Source: Chitinophagaceae bacterium | GTDB lineage: Bacteria > Bacteroidota > Bacteroidia > Chitinophagales > Chitinophagaceae | Direction: 5' to 3' | Assembly (NCBI GenBank): GCA_016713085.1 | Contig: JADJPV010000002.1 | Coordinates: 744,001 to 808,000, forward strand | DNA length: 64,000 nucleotides | In this document: positions 54,211 to 63,587 of the stretch, piece by piece | Layout: every line of letters starts with the position of its first letter | Numbering within the stretch: position 1 is the stretch's first letter | Program-made: the position numbers and the translations under genes | Notes under the pieces: generated by a model | What the model was told of the DNA's origin: nothing | Seen by the model: only the letters and a program-made list of their open reading frames with translations | The model's database searches: none

Positions 54211-55431
54211 ATGTTCATGCATAGTAAATCTCTTTGCATTGTTGTTTTAATCAGCTTGGCTTTGGCAACACAATCATGCAGGGTTCAGAAAAAGATAAAA
54301 TTCAATCAGGATAAAGGGTTGCTGGAAATCATTGAAAAAAATTTTAAAGATGCAGATACGCAGTACAAAGTACTGGCGCAGAATTTACCGGCTGATAAAT
54401 TTCCAAAAACCTATTTTCCATTAACAGGTAAATATGAGTTCAGCAATTCTGCCTGGTGGTGCAGCGGTTTTTATCCGGGTACATTATTGTATTTGTATGA
54501 GCAAACAAAAGACAATGCATTGCTCAGTGAAGCAAACCGAATTTTGAAGGTGCTGGAAAAAGAAAAACTCAATACCAGTACACATGATCTTGGCTTTATG
54601 ATGTATTGCAGCTTCGGCAATGCATTACAGATTGATCCAAAACCGGAGTATAAAGAAATTCTCATCAGCAGTGCAAAATCACTGGTAACACGTTTCAATC
54701 CAACTGTAGGATGTATAAAATCATGGGATGGCAGAAAGAATGAATATTTGGTGATCATTGATAACATGATGAACCTTGAACTGCTGTTCTGGGCAACAAG
54801 AACAACGGGCGATTCTTCGTTTTATAAAATTGCTGTTACACATGCCAATACAACAATAAAAAATCATTTCCGGGCTGATAACAGTTCGTATCATGTCATC
54901 AACTATAATTCAGAAACCGGTGCGGTACAGCAGAAAAAAACGGCTCAGGGATTTGCAGATGAATCAGCATGGTCAAGAGGACAGGCATGGGGATTGTATG
55001 GTTACACCGTTATGTACCGTGAAACAAAAGATAAAAAATACTTAGAGCAGGCGAATAAAATTGCACAGTTTATTTTAAAACACCCCAATCTTCCTGCTGA
55101 TAAAATTCCTTACTGGGATTTTAATGCCCCCGATATTCCCAATGCACTGCGTGATGTTTCGGCAGCACCAATTATTGCTTCGGCATTACTGGAACTAAAA
55201 ATGTATGTAGGCGAAACAGAAGCAACTGAATATGTAGCTGTTGCTGAAACTATATTAAAGTCCCTTTCAACTCCCGTTTACAAAGCGGCAGCTGGAACAA
55301 ACGGCGGATTTATTTTGCAGCATGGTGTAGGGCATATTCCTCAAAAAACAGAAGTGGATGTGCCGCTTACTTATGCAGACTATTATTTTGTTGAAGCAAT
55401 GAAACGTTACAAAGAGTTGAATAAAGAATAA
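54211..55431 (+). CDS. GH88-family unsaturated glucuronyl hydrolase, lipoprotein
   Basis: 406 residues. A lipoprotein signal precedes TQSCRVQ (Cys about residue 23). The (alpha/alpha)6 barrel motifs of GH88 are clear: WWCSGFYPGTLLYLYE, STHDLGFMMYCSFGNAL with the first catalytic Asp, IDNMMNLELLFWA with the second, ESAWSRGQAWGLYGYTVMYR and a C-terminal HGVGHIPQKTEVDVPLTYADYYF. GH88 removes the 4,5-unsaturated uronate left at the non-reducing end by a polysaccharide lyase. Its neighbour, the BNR-4 propeller, is a good candidate for that lyase. Confidence 0.93.
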   Translation: MFMHSKSLCIVVLISLALATQSCRVQKKIKFNQDKGLLEIIEKNFKDADTQYKVLAQNLPADKFPKTYFPLTGKYEFSNSAWWCSGFYPGTLLYLYEQTKDNALLSEANRILKVLEKEKLNTSTHDLGFMMYCSFGNALQIDPKPEYKEILISSAKSLVTRFNPTVGCIKSWDGRKNEYLVIIDNMMNLELLFWATRTTGDSSFYKIAVTHANTTIKNHFRADNSSYHVINYNSETGAVQQKKTAQGFADESAWSRGQAWGLYGYTVMYRETKDKKYLEQANKIAQFILKHPNLPADKIPYWDFNAPDIPNALRDVSAAPIIASALLELKMYVGETEATEYVAVAETILKSLSTPVYKAAAGTNGGFILQHGVGHIPQKTEVDVPLTYADYYFVEAMKRYKELNKE

Positions 55432-55496
55432 ACAGAATCGTATAAGAGAATAACTTTGGTTGAGATTTACCAAAGGCAGAATTAATTAATATAATC

Positions 55497-56933
55497 ATGA
55501 TGAATAAGGCAGTTATCAAAAGTCTTTTATTTGCATTGCTCCTGTTGCCGGTATTGGTTCCTGCACAGTCAAAGAATAACGATTGGGAAAACCCGGCATA
55601 CATAGAATTGAACAAGGAAAAACCACATGCTGTATTTATGCTGTTCAGCAACCGGCAGGATGTTATTGCCGATGATTACAGCCGGTCATCTTATTATCAA
55701 TCCCTCAATGGTAACTGGAAGTTTACCTATGTTGATAAATATGCTGATCGTATCACCGATTTCTATCGTAGCGATCTGGATATTTCAAAGTGGAATGATA
55801 TTGCTGTGCCATCAAACTGGGAAATGAAAGGGTTTGGTATTCCTATCTACACGAATATTACTTATCCGCATCCCAGAAATCCTCCGTTTATCGGACCCAA
55901 TAATCCTGTTGGTACTTACCGGAAAGAATTTACCATTCCTGATAACTGGAGCGGCAAAGAAGTATTGCTTCATTTTGCTTCAATTACAGGTTGTGCATTC
56001 GTGTATGTAAACGGAGAAAAAGTGGGGATGTCGAAAGTAGCTAAATCGCCGGCAGAGTTTAACATTACTAAATATCTCAAGAAAGGAAAAAACTTACTGG
56101 CAGTGCAGGTGTTTCGCTGGCACGACGGAAGTTATATGGAGGATCAGGATTTCTGGCGCTTAAGCGGAATTGAACGGGATGTTTTTTTATCTGCAGCTCC
56201 GTCAACGACTATCTGGGATTTCTTTTTGAAGAGTGACCTCGATGCACAGTATAAAAATGGATTGTTTAGTGCAGATATTACACTGAGAAATTTTACAGGT
56301 AGTAAGGCAGGGCCAACAATTGTTTCGGTTGATATTCTTGATAAAGCAGGAAAGAAAATATTCAGCAAACAACAGAAAGTTGTAATAAGCGGAGACAGTA
56401 TGCAGCAGGTACATTTTGATGGCAAGATTAGTAATCCATTGAAGTGGAATGCTGAAACTCCTAACCTTTATAGTTGTGTTATTACATTAAAAAACGGAGC
56501 TGATGAAATATACACAGGATCAAAAATTGGCTTTCGTAAAGTAGAAATAAAAAATGCACAGCTACACGTGAATGGGGTTCCTGTTTATGTGAAGGGTGTA
56601 AACCGTCACGAGCATGATGATATAAATGGACATGTTCCTTCAAGGGAACTGATGCTGAAAGATATTCAGCTGATGAAGCAGTTCAATATTAATGCAGTAC
56701 GCACATCGCATTATCCCAATGATGTAATGTGGTATAAGCTCTGCGATGAGTATGGATTGTATCTTGTTGATGAAGCGAATATTGAAACCCATGGCATGGG
56801 CGTTTCCTACAATCAGGGACTGGATACTTCAATTCACCCTGCTTATTTGCCACTATGGGCTCCTGCACATATGGATCGTATTGAACGGTTAATTGAAAGA
56901 GATAAAAATCATCCTTCAGTGATCATCTGGTAA
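55497..56933 (+). CDS. GH2 beta-galactosidase N-terminal fragment
   Basis: 478 residues up to the TAA just before the acid/base Glu motif. It includes the signal peptide, jelly roll, Ig domain and half the barrel. Shorter pieces follow at 56934-57350, 57299-57742, 57751-58275 and from 58215. Confidence 0.7.
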   Translation: MMNKAVIKSLLFALLLLPVLVPAQSKNNDWENPAYIELNKEKPHAVFMLFSNRQDVIADDYSRSSYYQSLNGNWKFTYVDKYADRITDFYRSDLDISKWNDIAVPSNWEMKGFGIPIYTNITYPHPRNPPFIGPNNPVGTYRKEFTIPDNWSGKEVLLHFASITGCAFVYVNGEKVGMSKVAKSPAEFNITKYLKKGKNLLAVQVFRWHDGSYMEDQDFWRLSGIERDVFLSAAPSTTIWDFFLKSDLDAQYKNGLFSADITLRNFTGSKAGPTIVSVDILDKAGKKIFSKQQKVVISGDSMQQVHFDGKISNPLKWNAETPNLYSCVITLKNGADEIYTGSKIGFRKVEIKNAQLHVNGVPVYVKGVNRHEHDDINGHVPSRELMLKDIQLMKQFNINAVRTSHYPNDVMWYKLCDEYGLYLVDEANIETHGMGVSYNQGLDTSIHPAYLPLWAPAHMDRIERLIERDKNHPSVIIW

Positions 56934-58624
56934 ATGGGAAATGAATGTGGCAATGGAAAAGCTTTTCATGATGCCTACCTGTGGATGAAACAGAGAGATA
57001 AAACCCGTCCCGTTCAGTTTGAACAGTCAGGACAGGATTGGAATACAGATATTGTTTGTCCCATGTACCCGGGTATAAATTCAATGAAACGGTATGCAGC
57101 TGATGCAACTCAAACAAGACCGTATATTATGTGTGAATATTCACATGCAATGGGTAACAGCAATGGCAACTTCCGTGAATACTGGGATGTTATTATGAGC
57201 AGCAAACATATGCAGGGAGGTTTCATTTGGGATTGGGTTGATCAGGGCTTAAAACAACAGATGCAAGTGGAAATACTTACTGGGGATATGGAGGTGACTT
57301 GGGCAGTTATAATTTACGTAATGATGAAAATTTTTGTGCTAATGGATTAATTGCTGCCAACCGCACACCGCACCCAGGTTTATTTGAAGTAAAAAAAGTA
57401 TATCAAAGTATTTATTTTTCTTCAGCCAGCATTGCTGCAGGAGTAGTTACAGTTAAAAACTTATTTGATTTTACAAATCTTGATCAATATAATTTTAAAT
57501 GGCAGTTGATACGTAATGGCGAAAAAATAAAAGAAGAAAGTTTTAATGTTGAAGTAGCACCGCATCAGCAAAAAGATATCACACTTGCAATTCCAATGAT
57601 CAAGTCTGTAGCAGGAACAGAATTTTATGTAACCATTATTGCAACAACAAAAAAAGCAACAGACCTGGTTGCAGCAGATCATGAAATTGCAACCGAACAA
57701 TTTAAATTAAGCGGAGATTATTTTGCAAAAAGCAAACAGTAAACGGCACATTGCAAATAAAGAAAGAGGAAGGCAAACTGAGTTTTCAATCAGGCAGTAT
57801 CAGCGGCGAAATAGATCTTAAAAGCGGAACCGTAAGAAATTATAAATCAAAAGAAGGTATGCAATTGAACAGGTTTCCTGAACCTTATTTCTGGCGTGCC
57901 CCAACCGATAATGATTTTGGAAGTGGTATGCCCAGCAATTTAGGCATCTGGCGTTCAGCACATCAAACAAAAAAAATAAAAGCAATAACTGCAGGTGAGC
58001 AAAACAGCGAAGGTATTTCAGTTAAAGTTGAGTATGAATTAACCGGTATTGCAGTTCCTTACAGCATTGAATATTTTATACAAAATGATGGGAGTATTAA
58101 AGTAACTGCTTCAATGGATATGACCGGAAGAGATTTGCCTGAACTTCCACGCTTTGGTATGCGTTTGGATTTGCCACAGCAGTTCAGGAACCTGCAATAT
58201 TATGGTCGTGGCCCATGGGAAAACTATTCGACAGAAATGAATCAGCTTTTGTTGGTTTGTACAGTGATGATGTGAAGAATCAGTATGCTGTTAATTATAT
58301 CCGTCCGCAGGAAAGCGGTTATAAAACGGATGTAAGATGGTTTATGCTTACAGATAAAGATGGCCGGGGATATAAGTTTACAGGTGCGCAGGCTATTTGT
58401 TTCAGTGCAATAAATCATTCAACTGAAAGTCTTGATCCGGGCATGACGAAGAAGCAACAGCATCCAACAAATCTTAATACTGATCAGAGGGTGCAAGTTA
58501 ATATCGATTACAAACAGCGTGGGGTTGGTGGTGATAACAGCTGGGGAGCTTTACCGCACGATCAGTACCGTTTACTTGATAAAAAATATACGTACAGTTA
58601 TATCATTCAATTTACAGATAAAAA
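55497..58624 (+). pseudogene. GH2 beta-galactosidase (LacZ-like), one stop and several frameshifts
   Basis: About 1040 residues when joined, the full five-domain LacZ type: signal peptide ending PAQS, jelly roll (IYTNITYPHPRNPPFIG), Ig domain, TIM barrel with RHEHDDINGHVPSRELM, acid/base Glu in GNECGNG, nucleophile in YIMCEYSHAMGNS, Ig domain, and a beta-sandwich end with PYFWRAPTDNDFG and YYGRGPWENYS. Breaks: TAA at 56931 where IIWSLGNE is expected; A4 for A5 at 57251; A5 for A6 at 57727; one base lost near 58229; A5 for A6 at 58620-58624. The last, if repaired, puts a TAA right after TDKK and removes an apparent read-through into the GH16 gene. Confidence 0.87.
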
Positions 58625-58649
58625 TAAAAACAGGGTTTCTTTTTATTGC

Positions 58650-59497
58650 ATGAGTATTCATTTCATAAAGTATTGTTTCCCTTTGCTGCTTATAACGGCA
58701 TGTAACAGGCATTCAGTATCATCAGCACAGTACAAAAAAGAAGGCTATCAGCTTGTGTGGGCCGATGAGTTTAATAAAGAAGGAAAACCTGACACTGCTA
58801 ACTGGAAATATGAACATGGATTTGTACGTAATGAAGAACTGCAATGGTATCAACCCGATAATGCAACATGTGAAAAAGGTTTGCTGGTAATAGAAGCAAA
58901 ACGGGAACAGAAAGAAAACCCACGGTATGATGCAGCAGCAAATGACTGGAGAAAAAACGAAAAACCATAGAATATACATCAGCCTGTTTACTGACAGCTG
59001 GAAAAAGAACCTGGCAGTACGGCCGTTTTGAAATGCGTGCCCGTATTGATATCAGGATCGGGATGTGGCCCGCATGGTGGACATTGGGAGTTGATAAACG
59101 CTGGCCCGGTAATGGAGAAATTGATATTATGGAATATTACCGGGGGAAAATGCTGGCCAACATTGCCTGCCTGGGAAACGACCGGAAACCTCAATGGTTC
59201 AGCAACACATTTCAAACAGATTCTTTAGGCGGTACTGCATGGGCCAGTCAATTTCATACCTGGCGCATGGACTGGACAGAAGAAATGATTGCGTTGTATT
59301 GTGATGATCAGCTGCTGAATAAAGTTGACCTTGCATTACTGGAGAATAAGGATGGAAGCGGATTTAATCCATTTAAACAACCGCATTATATGTTGCTTAA
59401 TTTAGCCATTGGCGGACAGAATGGTGGCGATCCGTCACAAACCGTTTTTCCAAGAATATTTGAAGTGGACTATGTAAGAGTTTATCAGAAAAAATAA
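58650..59497 (+). pseudogene. GH16-family endo-glycanase, lipoprotein, one frameshift
   Basis: About 282 residues when joined. The ATG at 58650 gives a lipoprotein signal ending ITACNRH. The GH16 jelly roll follows: YQLVWADEFNKEGKPDTANW at the start, GRFEMRARIDI, and the catalytic ExDxxE motif in NGEIDIMEYY (near 59118), then a HTWRMDWTEEMI strand and an FEVDYVRVYQKK ending. The frame breaks at 58960-58964 (A5, expected A6), turning KTIEYTSACLLTAGKRTW out of frame and giving a stop at 58970. GH16 covers laminarinases, agarases and endo-beta-1,3-galactanases. With GH35 and GH43 partners an endo-galactanase is attractive but unproven. Confidence 0.85.
59033..59497 (+). CDS. GH16 C-terminal fragment with the catalytic motif
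   Basis: 154 residues from an internal Met. It contains the ExDxxE motif and all later strands but no signal peptide. See the GH16 locus entry. Confidence 0.7.
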   Translation: MRARIDIRIGMWPAWWTLGVDKRWPGNGEIDIMEYYRGKMLANIACLGNDRKPQWFSNTFQTDSLGGTAWASQFHTWRMDWTEEMIALYCDDQLLNKVDLALLENKDGSGFNPFKQPHYMLLNLAIGGQNGGDPSQTVFPRIFEVDYVRVYQKK

Positions 59498-59544
59498 TGC
59501 AGGATGTGCAGTGTCAGTTTTAAAATAGTTTATTAATTAAGAAT

Positions 59545-61374
59545 ATGAAACATAAAATTTTAGTGTTGTTCTTTCTGTGTATGCTGAGCAGCAGTTATAA
59601 TTGGGCGCAGCAGAAACACAGTTTTGCTTTAGGCGATTCAGTTTTTTTACTGGATGGAAACCCTTTCCTAATGATCTCGGGTGAAATGCACTACCCAAGG
59701 GTTCCCCGTGAAGCATGGAGGCAGCGTATGCAAATGGCTAAGGCAATGGGATTAAATACCATTGGCACTTATGTATTCTGGAACCTGCACGAACCGCAAA
59801 AGGGGATGTATGACTTTAAAGGCAACAATGATATTGCAGCTTTTGTAAAAATTGCACAGGAAGAAGGTTTATGGGTTGTGCTCCGTCCCAGCCCTTATGT
59901 GTGTGCTGAGTGGGAATTCGGCGGTTATCCTTACTGGTTACAAAACGAGAAAGGATTGATTGTGCGCAGTAAAGAAGCATCCTATACAAAAGCCTACCGT
60001 AATTATTTAATGGCAGTAGGAAAGCAACTGGCTCCCTTGCAAATCAATCGTGGTGGAAATATTTTGATGGTGCAGATTGAAAATGAATATGGCTCTTATG
60101 GAAATGATAAAGAATACCTGGCATTGAATAAGCAGCTGTTTATTGAAGCAGGATTTGACGGATTGTTGTATACCTGCGATCCTGCAAGAGATGTTGCCAA
60201 TGGATCACTGCCCGGTTTGATGCCTGCCGTGAATGGTATTGATAAACCTGCTGAAGTAAAAAAGATCGTTCGTGATAATTACAATGGTAAAGGACCTTGT
60301 TATATTGCTGAATGGTATCCTGCCTGGTTCGACTGGTGGGGGACTAAACATCATACGGTTAATGCAAAACAATATGCTGATCGTTTAGATACTGTGCTGG
60401 CAGCCGGTATTTCAATCAACCTGTACATGTTTCATGGGGGCACAACAAGAGGCTTTATGAATGGTGCCAACTTTAATGATAAAAATCCTTATGAGCCACA
60501 GATAAGCAGTTATGATTATGATGCGCCACTGGATGAAGCAGGAAATGCCACAGCGAAATTCATGCTGTTCAGAGAAGCAATTCAGCATAGTCTTCCAGCC
60601 AATACTGTATTACCTGAAGTTCCTGCAAAGAAAAAAACGATCAGTATCAGTAATATTCAGTTTACAGAAGCGGCTTCAATACTTACTATTTTACCTAAAG
60701 CCATCAGTAATATAACACCTTTAACGTTTGAGAATTTGAAACAGCCTTATGGGTATGTATTGTACAGAAGTACAATTAATGCCCATGAGAAAGCAGTATT
60801 AAAAATTAAAGGGCTAAGAGATTATGCTGTTGTAATGCTGAATGGAAAACTCGCCGGTACACTCGACAGGCGTTTATACCAGGACAGTTTGCTGATCGAT
60901 GCTTCATCTAAAACACAAACACTGGATATACTGGTTGAAAATATGGGACGTATTAATTTCGGTCCCTACCTGTTGAAGAATACAAAAGGAATTGTTGAAG
61001 GTGTTGAGCTGAATGGTAAGACTGTTGAAAACTGGCAGATGTTTGGTTTACCATTTAATGCACCTGGTAAAATAAAGTTAACTGCAACAGCTAAACTTAC
61101 CGCAGGTATTCCTGCTGTTAAGAAAGGAGTATTCAATTTGAAAGAAACCGGCGACAGCTATCTTGACCTGAGCGCATGGGGAAAAGGTGTTATTTGGGTA
61201 AACGGTCATCATCTTGGAAAGTATTGGAATGTTGGCCCGCAACAAACAGTGTATGTTCCCAAAGAGTGGCTGAAAAAAGGGAAGAATGAAATAATCATTT
61301 TTGAATTATTAAAGCCGCTTGAAAATAAATTAAATGGCCTTGAAGAACCAATCCTGGACAAATTGAAGAAGTAG
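59545..61374 (+). CDS. GH35-family beta-galactosidase
   Basis: 609 residues, intact although it lies between damaged genes. Signal peptide ends NWAQ. The TIM barrel starts with MISGEMHYPRVPREAWRQRMQ and TYVFWNLHEPQKG. The acid/base Glu is in MVQIENEYGSYG (about 185) and the nucleophile in YIAEWYPAWFDWWG (about 258), followed by YMFHGGTTRGFMNGAN. Two beta-sandwich domains complete it (GYVLYRSTI; WGKGVIWVNGHHLGKYWNVGPQ). GH35 removes terminal beta-galactose, usually beta-1,3 or beta-1,4. It is periplasmic and fits trimming of galactan oligosaccharides made by the GH16 enzyme. Confidence 0.94.
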   Translation: MKHKILVLFFLCMLSSSYNWAQQKHSFALGDSVFLLDGNPFLMISGEMHYPRVPREAWRQRMQMAKAMGLNTIGTYVFWNLHEPQKGMYDFKGNNDIAAFVKIAQEEGLWVVLRPSPYVCAEWEFGGYPYWLQNEKGLIVRSKEASYTKAYRNYLMAVGKQLAPLQINRGGNILMVQIENEYGSYGNDKEYLALNKQLFIEAGFDGLLYTCDPARDVANGSLPGLMPAVNGIDKPAEVKKIVRDNYNGKGPCYIAEWYPAWFDWWGTKHHTVNAKQYADRLDTVLAAGISINLYMFHGGTTRGFMNGANFNDKNPYEPQISSYDYDAPLDEAGNATAKFMLFREAIQHSLPANTVLPEVPAKKKTISISNIQFTEAASILTILPKAISNITPLTFENLKQPYGYVLYRSTINAHEKAVLKIKGLRDYAVVMLNGKLAGTLDRRLYQDSLLIDASSKTQTLDILVENMGRINFGPYLLKNTKGIVEGVELNGKTVENWQMFGLPFNAPGKIKLTATAKLTAGIPAVKKGVFNLKETGDSYLDLSAWGKGVIWVNGHHLGKYWNVGPQQTVYVPKEWLKKGKNEIIIFELLKPLENKLNGLEEPILDKLKK

Positions 61375-61462
61375 TAGTGATGTTTTATTTAAAGTTATTG
61401 AACGATGATAAAAAAAATACTGTGGGTAAGCTTCCTGCTTTTTTCCTGGCAAATAAATTTAA

Positions 61463-62725
61463 TTGCACAGCAACAGAAAAAGTACAACTGAAAAATACAG
61501 TAACTACCTGTTTACTTATTTTACAGGTAATGCAAAAGCCGATGAGCAGATTCGGTTTGCGATCAGCAACGATGGATATAATTTCCGTGCATTGAACGGT
61601 AACCAGCCGGTTATTCAATCAGCTGCAATCAGTGAAACAGGTGGTGTACGTGATCCGCATATTTTACGTGGAGCTGATGGAAAATCGTTTTACATGGTGG
61701 TAACCGATATGGTTTCCGCATTAGGTTGGGACTCTAACAGGGCAATGGTATTGTTGAAATCAACTGATCTCATCAACTGGACGTCAAGTATCATCAATAT
61801 TCAAAAGCGGTTTCCCGGCAATGATAGTTTGCTGCGTGTATGGGCACCGCAAACGATTTATGATGCAACGGCAAAAAAATACATGATCTACTGGTCGATG
61901 AAGCATGGTAAAGGTAAAGACATCATTTATTACGCTTATGCCAATGCAGCGTTTACCGATCTGGAAACAGCGCCAAAACAATTATTCTTCAGTCCAACTA
62001 ACGGTTCCTGTATTGATGGCGATATTGTTTTTAAAGAAGGTAAGTGTCATTTGTTCTTTAAAACTGAAGGAGAAGGCGCAGGAATTAAAATTGCTGTATC
62101 AGATAAATTAACAGAAGGTTATGTGTTGCAGGATAAATATGTGCAGCAAACCAAAGACCAGGTAGAAGGTGCCGGTGTATTTAAACTGAATAATGGCGAA
62201 GGCTATATTTTGATGTACGATGTGTATACCAAAGGAAAGTATCAGTTCACCAAAACAAAAGACCTTAAAACATTTACGGTTATTGACCAGGATGTAACTA
62301 TGAATTTCCATCCACGTCATGGCACAGTGATACCGGTTACATCTGCAGAAGCAGAAAGACTGATTAAGAAATGGGGCAGTGTGGAGGATGCAATCAGTTC
62401 GGCTTCATCAAAGCAAATAAAAAAGATCAATACTAAAGTTGATACGGTGAATAAAACTGTTTATCTCTCCGTAAAGCCCGGTACAAAGCTGAATGCGTTC
62501 AATCCTTCGTTCATAATTTTTCCGGGTGTGCAGGTAAAGCCAAACGCCGTGCAGGATTTCAGCAAAGGAGGAGTTAAGTATGCTGTTAGAATAGCGGGCC
62601 AAAAAACACAGGCATGGAAAGTAGTTGCACAGGAAAATCATAACCCGGTGTTGGAAGGTTTTATGCCGATCCTGATATTTTGTATTCAGAAAAACAAAGA
62701 AGTACTATATCTATCCAACCAGTGA
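61463..62725 (+). CDS. GH43 tandem enzyme, first-domain fragment
   Basis: 420 residues covering GH43 domain 1 and the linker; the last 25 residues are out of frame. It lacks the signal peptide, which is in another frame at 61405. Confidence 0.7.
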   Translation: MHSNRKSTTEKYSNYLFTYFTGNAKADEQIRFAISNDGYNFRALNGNQPVIQSAAISETGGVRDPHILRGADGKSFYMVVTDMVSALGWDSNRAMVLLKSTDLINWTSSIINIQKRFPGNDSLLRVWAPQTIYDATAKKYMIYWSMKHGKGKDIIYYAYANAAFTDLETAPKQLFFSPTNGSCIDGDIVFKEGKCHLFFKTEGEGAGIKIAVSDKLTEGYVLQDKYVQQTKDQVEGAGVFKLNNGEGYILMYDVYTKGKYQFTKTKDLKTFTVIDQDVTMNFHPRHGTVIPVTSAEAERLIKKWGSVEDAISSASSKQIKKINTKVDTVNKTVYLSVKPGTKLNAFNPSFIIFPGVQVKPNAVQDFSKGGVKYAVRIAGQKTQAWKVVAQENHNPVLEGFMPILIFCIQKNKEVLYLSNQ

Positions 62726-62848
62726 TGGGTTTAATAACTGGTCGGGTACATATTTCAAAACATTTTCTTCAGCTGATTTGGTAAGCTGGAAAGATGAAGG
62801 AATTATTCTTGACCTGAATAAAGATGTTAGCTGGGCAAAACGCAATGC

Positions 62849-63556
62849 ATGGGCGCCTTGTATCATCGAAAAAAAGATCGACGGACAATACAAATACTTT
62901 TACTATTTCACTGCTGCACAAAAATTGGAGTGGCTTTTGCTGATGATCCGGCTGGTCCGTTTGTTGATATGGGCAAAGCATTGATCGATCAAAAACCTGC
63001 AGGCATAAAAGGTGGCCAGGAAATTGATCCCGAAGTATTCACCGATCCGCAAACAGGAAAAAGTTATTTGTATTGGGGTAACGGCTATATGGCTGTTGCT
63101 GAATTGAAAGATGATATGATTTCGCTGAAGCAGGAAACGCAAAAAATAATTACACCAACTGATAAAACATTCCGTGAGGGCACAACGGTATTCTATCGCA
63201 ATGGTCAGTATTATTTTATGTGGAGCGAAGATGATACAAGAAGCGAAAACTATCGTGTACGTTACGGCACATCTTCATCACCTATTGGCCCAATCAGTAT
63301 TCCTGCAAATAATTTAGTGATAGCAAAAGATACTGCAGGAGGAATTTATGGAACCGGACATAATTCTATTCTGCAGATCCCCGGTAAAGATGAATGGTAT
63401 ATTGTTTATCACCGTTTCAATTATCCCAATGGTATTAACATGGGCAGGGCAGCAGGTTATAACCGTGAAGTATGTATTGATAAATTAGAATTCAATGCAG
63501 ATGGAAGTATTAAGAGGGTTCTGCCAACTCACAAAGGCATTGCGCCGTTAAAATAA
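62849..63556 (+). CDS. GH43 tandem enzyme, second-domain fragment
   Basis: Truly in frame from about 62925 to 63556, with the second catalytic Asp and the Glu. The first 25 residues read from 62849 are out of frame. Confidence 0.65.
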   Translation: MGALYHRKKDRRTIQILLLFHCCTKIGVAFADDPAGPFVDMGKALIDQKPAGIKGGQEIDPEVFTDPQTGKSYLYWGNGYMAVAELKDDMISLKQETQKIITPTDKTFREGTTVFYRNGQYYFMWSEDDTRSENYRVRYGTSSSPIGPISIPANNLVIAKDTAGGIYGTGHNSILQIPGKDEWYIVYHRFNYPNGINMGRAAGYNREVCIDKLEFNADGSIKRVLPTHKGIAPLK

Positions 63557-63587
63557 TTGCAGTAACAGTTGTTCAAACAAATACTGT

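Larger units (their letters stand above)
61405..63556 (+). pseudogene. Tandem GH43 enzyme (two GH43 domains), several frameshifts
   Basis: About 717 residues when joined, from the ATG at 61405 (signal peptide ending LIAQQ). Domain 1 (to about 62390): Asp in GVRDPHIL, Asp in CIDGDIVF, Glu in VEGAGVF. A linker with Ig-like strands follows (VSKPGT-type VKPGTKLNAFNPSF). Domain 2: Asp in FYADPDILYS, Asp in GQEIDPEVFTDP, Glu in FREGTTVFY. Breaks: one extra base near 61477-61490; T4 for T5 at 62659; A5 for A6 at 62690 and again at 62920. Both GH43 domains have all three acidic residues when repaired. Arabinofuranosidase, xylosidase or exo-galactanase activity is possible. Confidence 0.85.

Noticed and set aside
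57727..57731. Programmed slippage at A5 runs
   Set aside because: Runs of five are too short for efficient slippage, and the many affected genes share no slippery-site context.
58215..58970. Apparent fusion of the GH2 C terminus with the GH16 N terminus
   Set aside because: The frame runs through a lipoprotein signal sequence. One extra A at 58620-58624 gives a normal TAA after TDKK, so the fusion is an indel effect.
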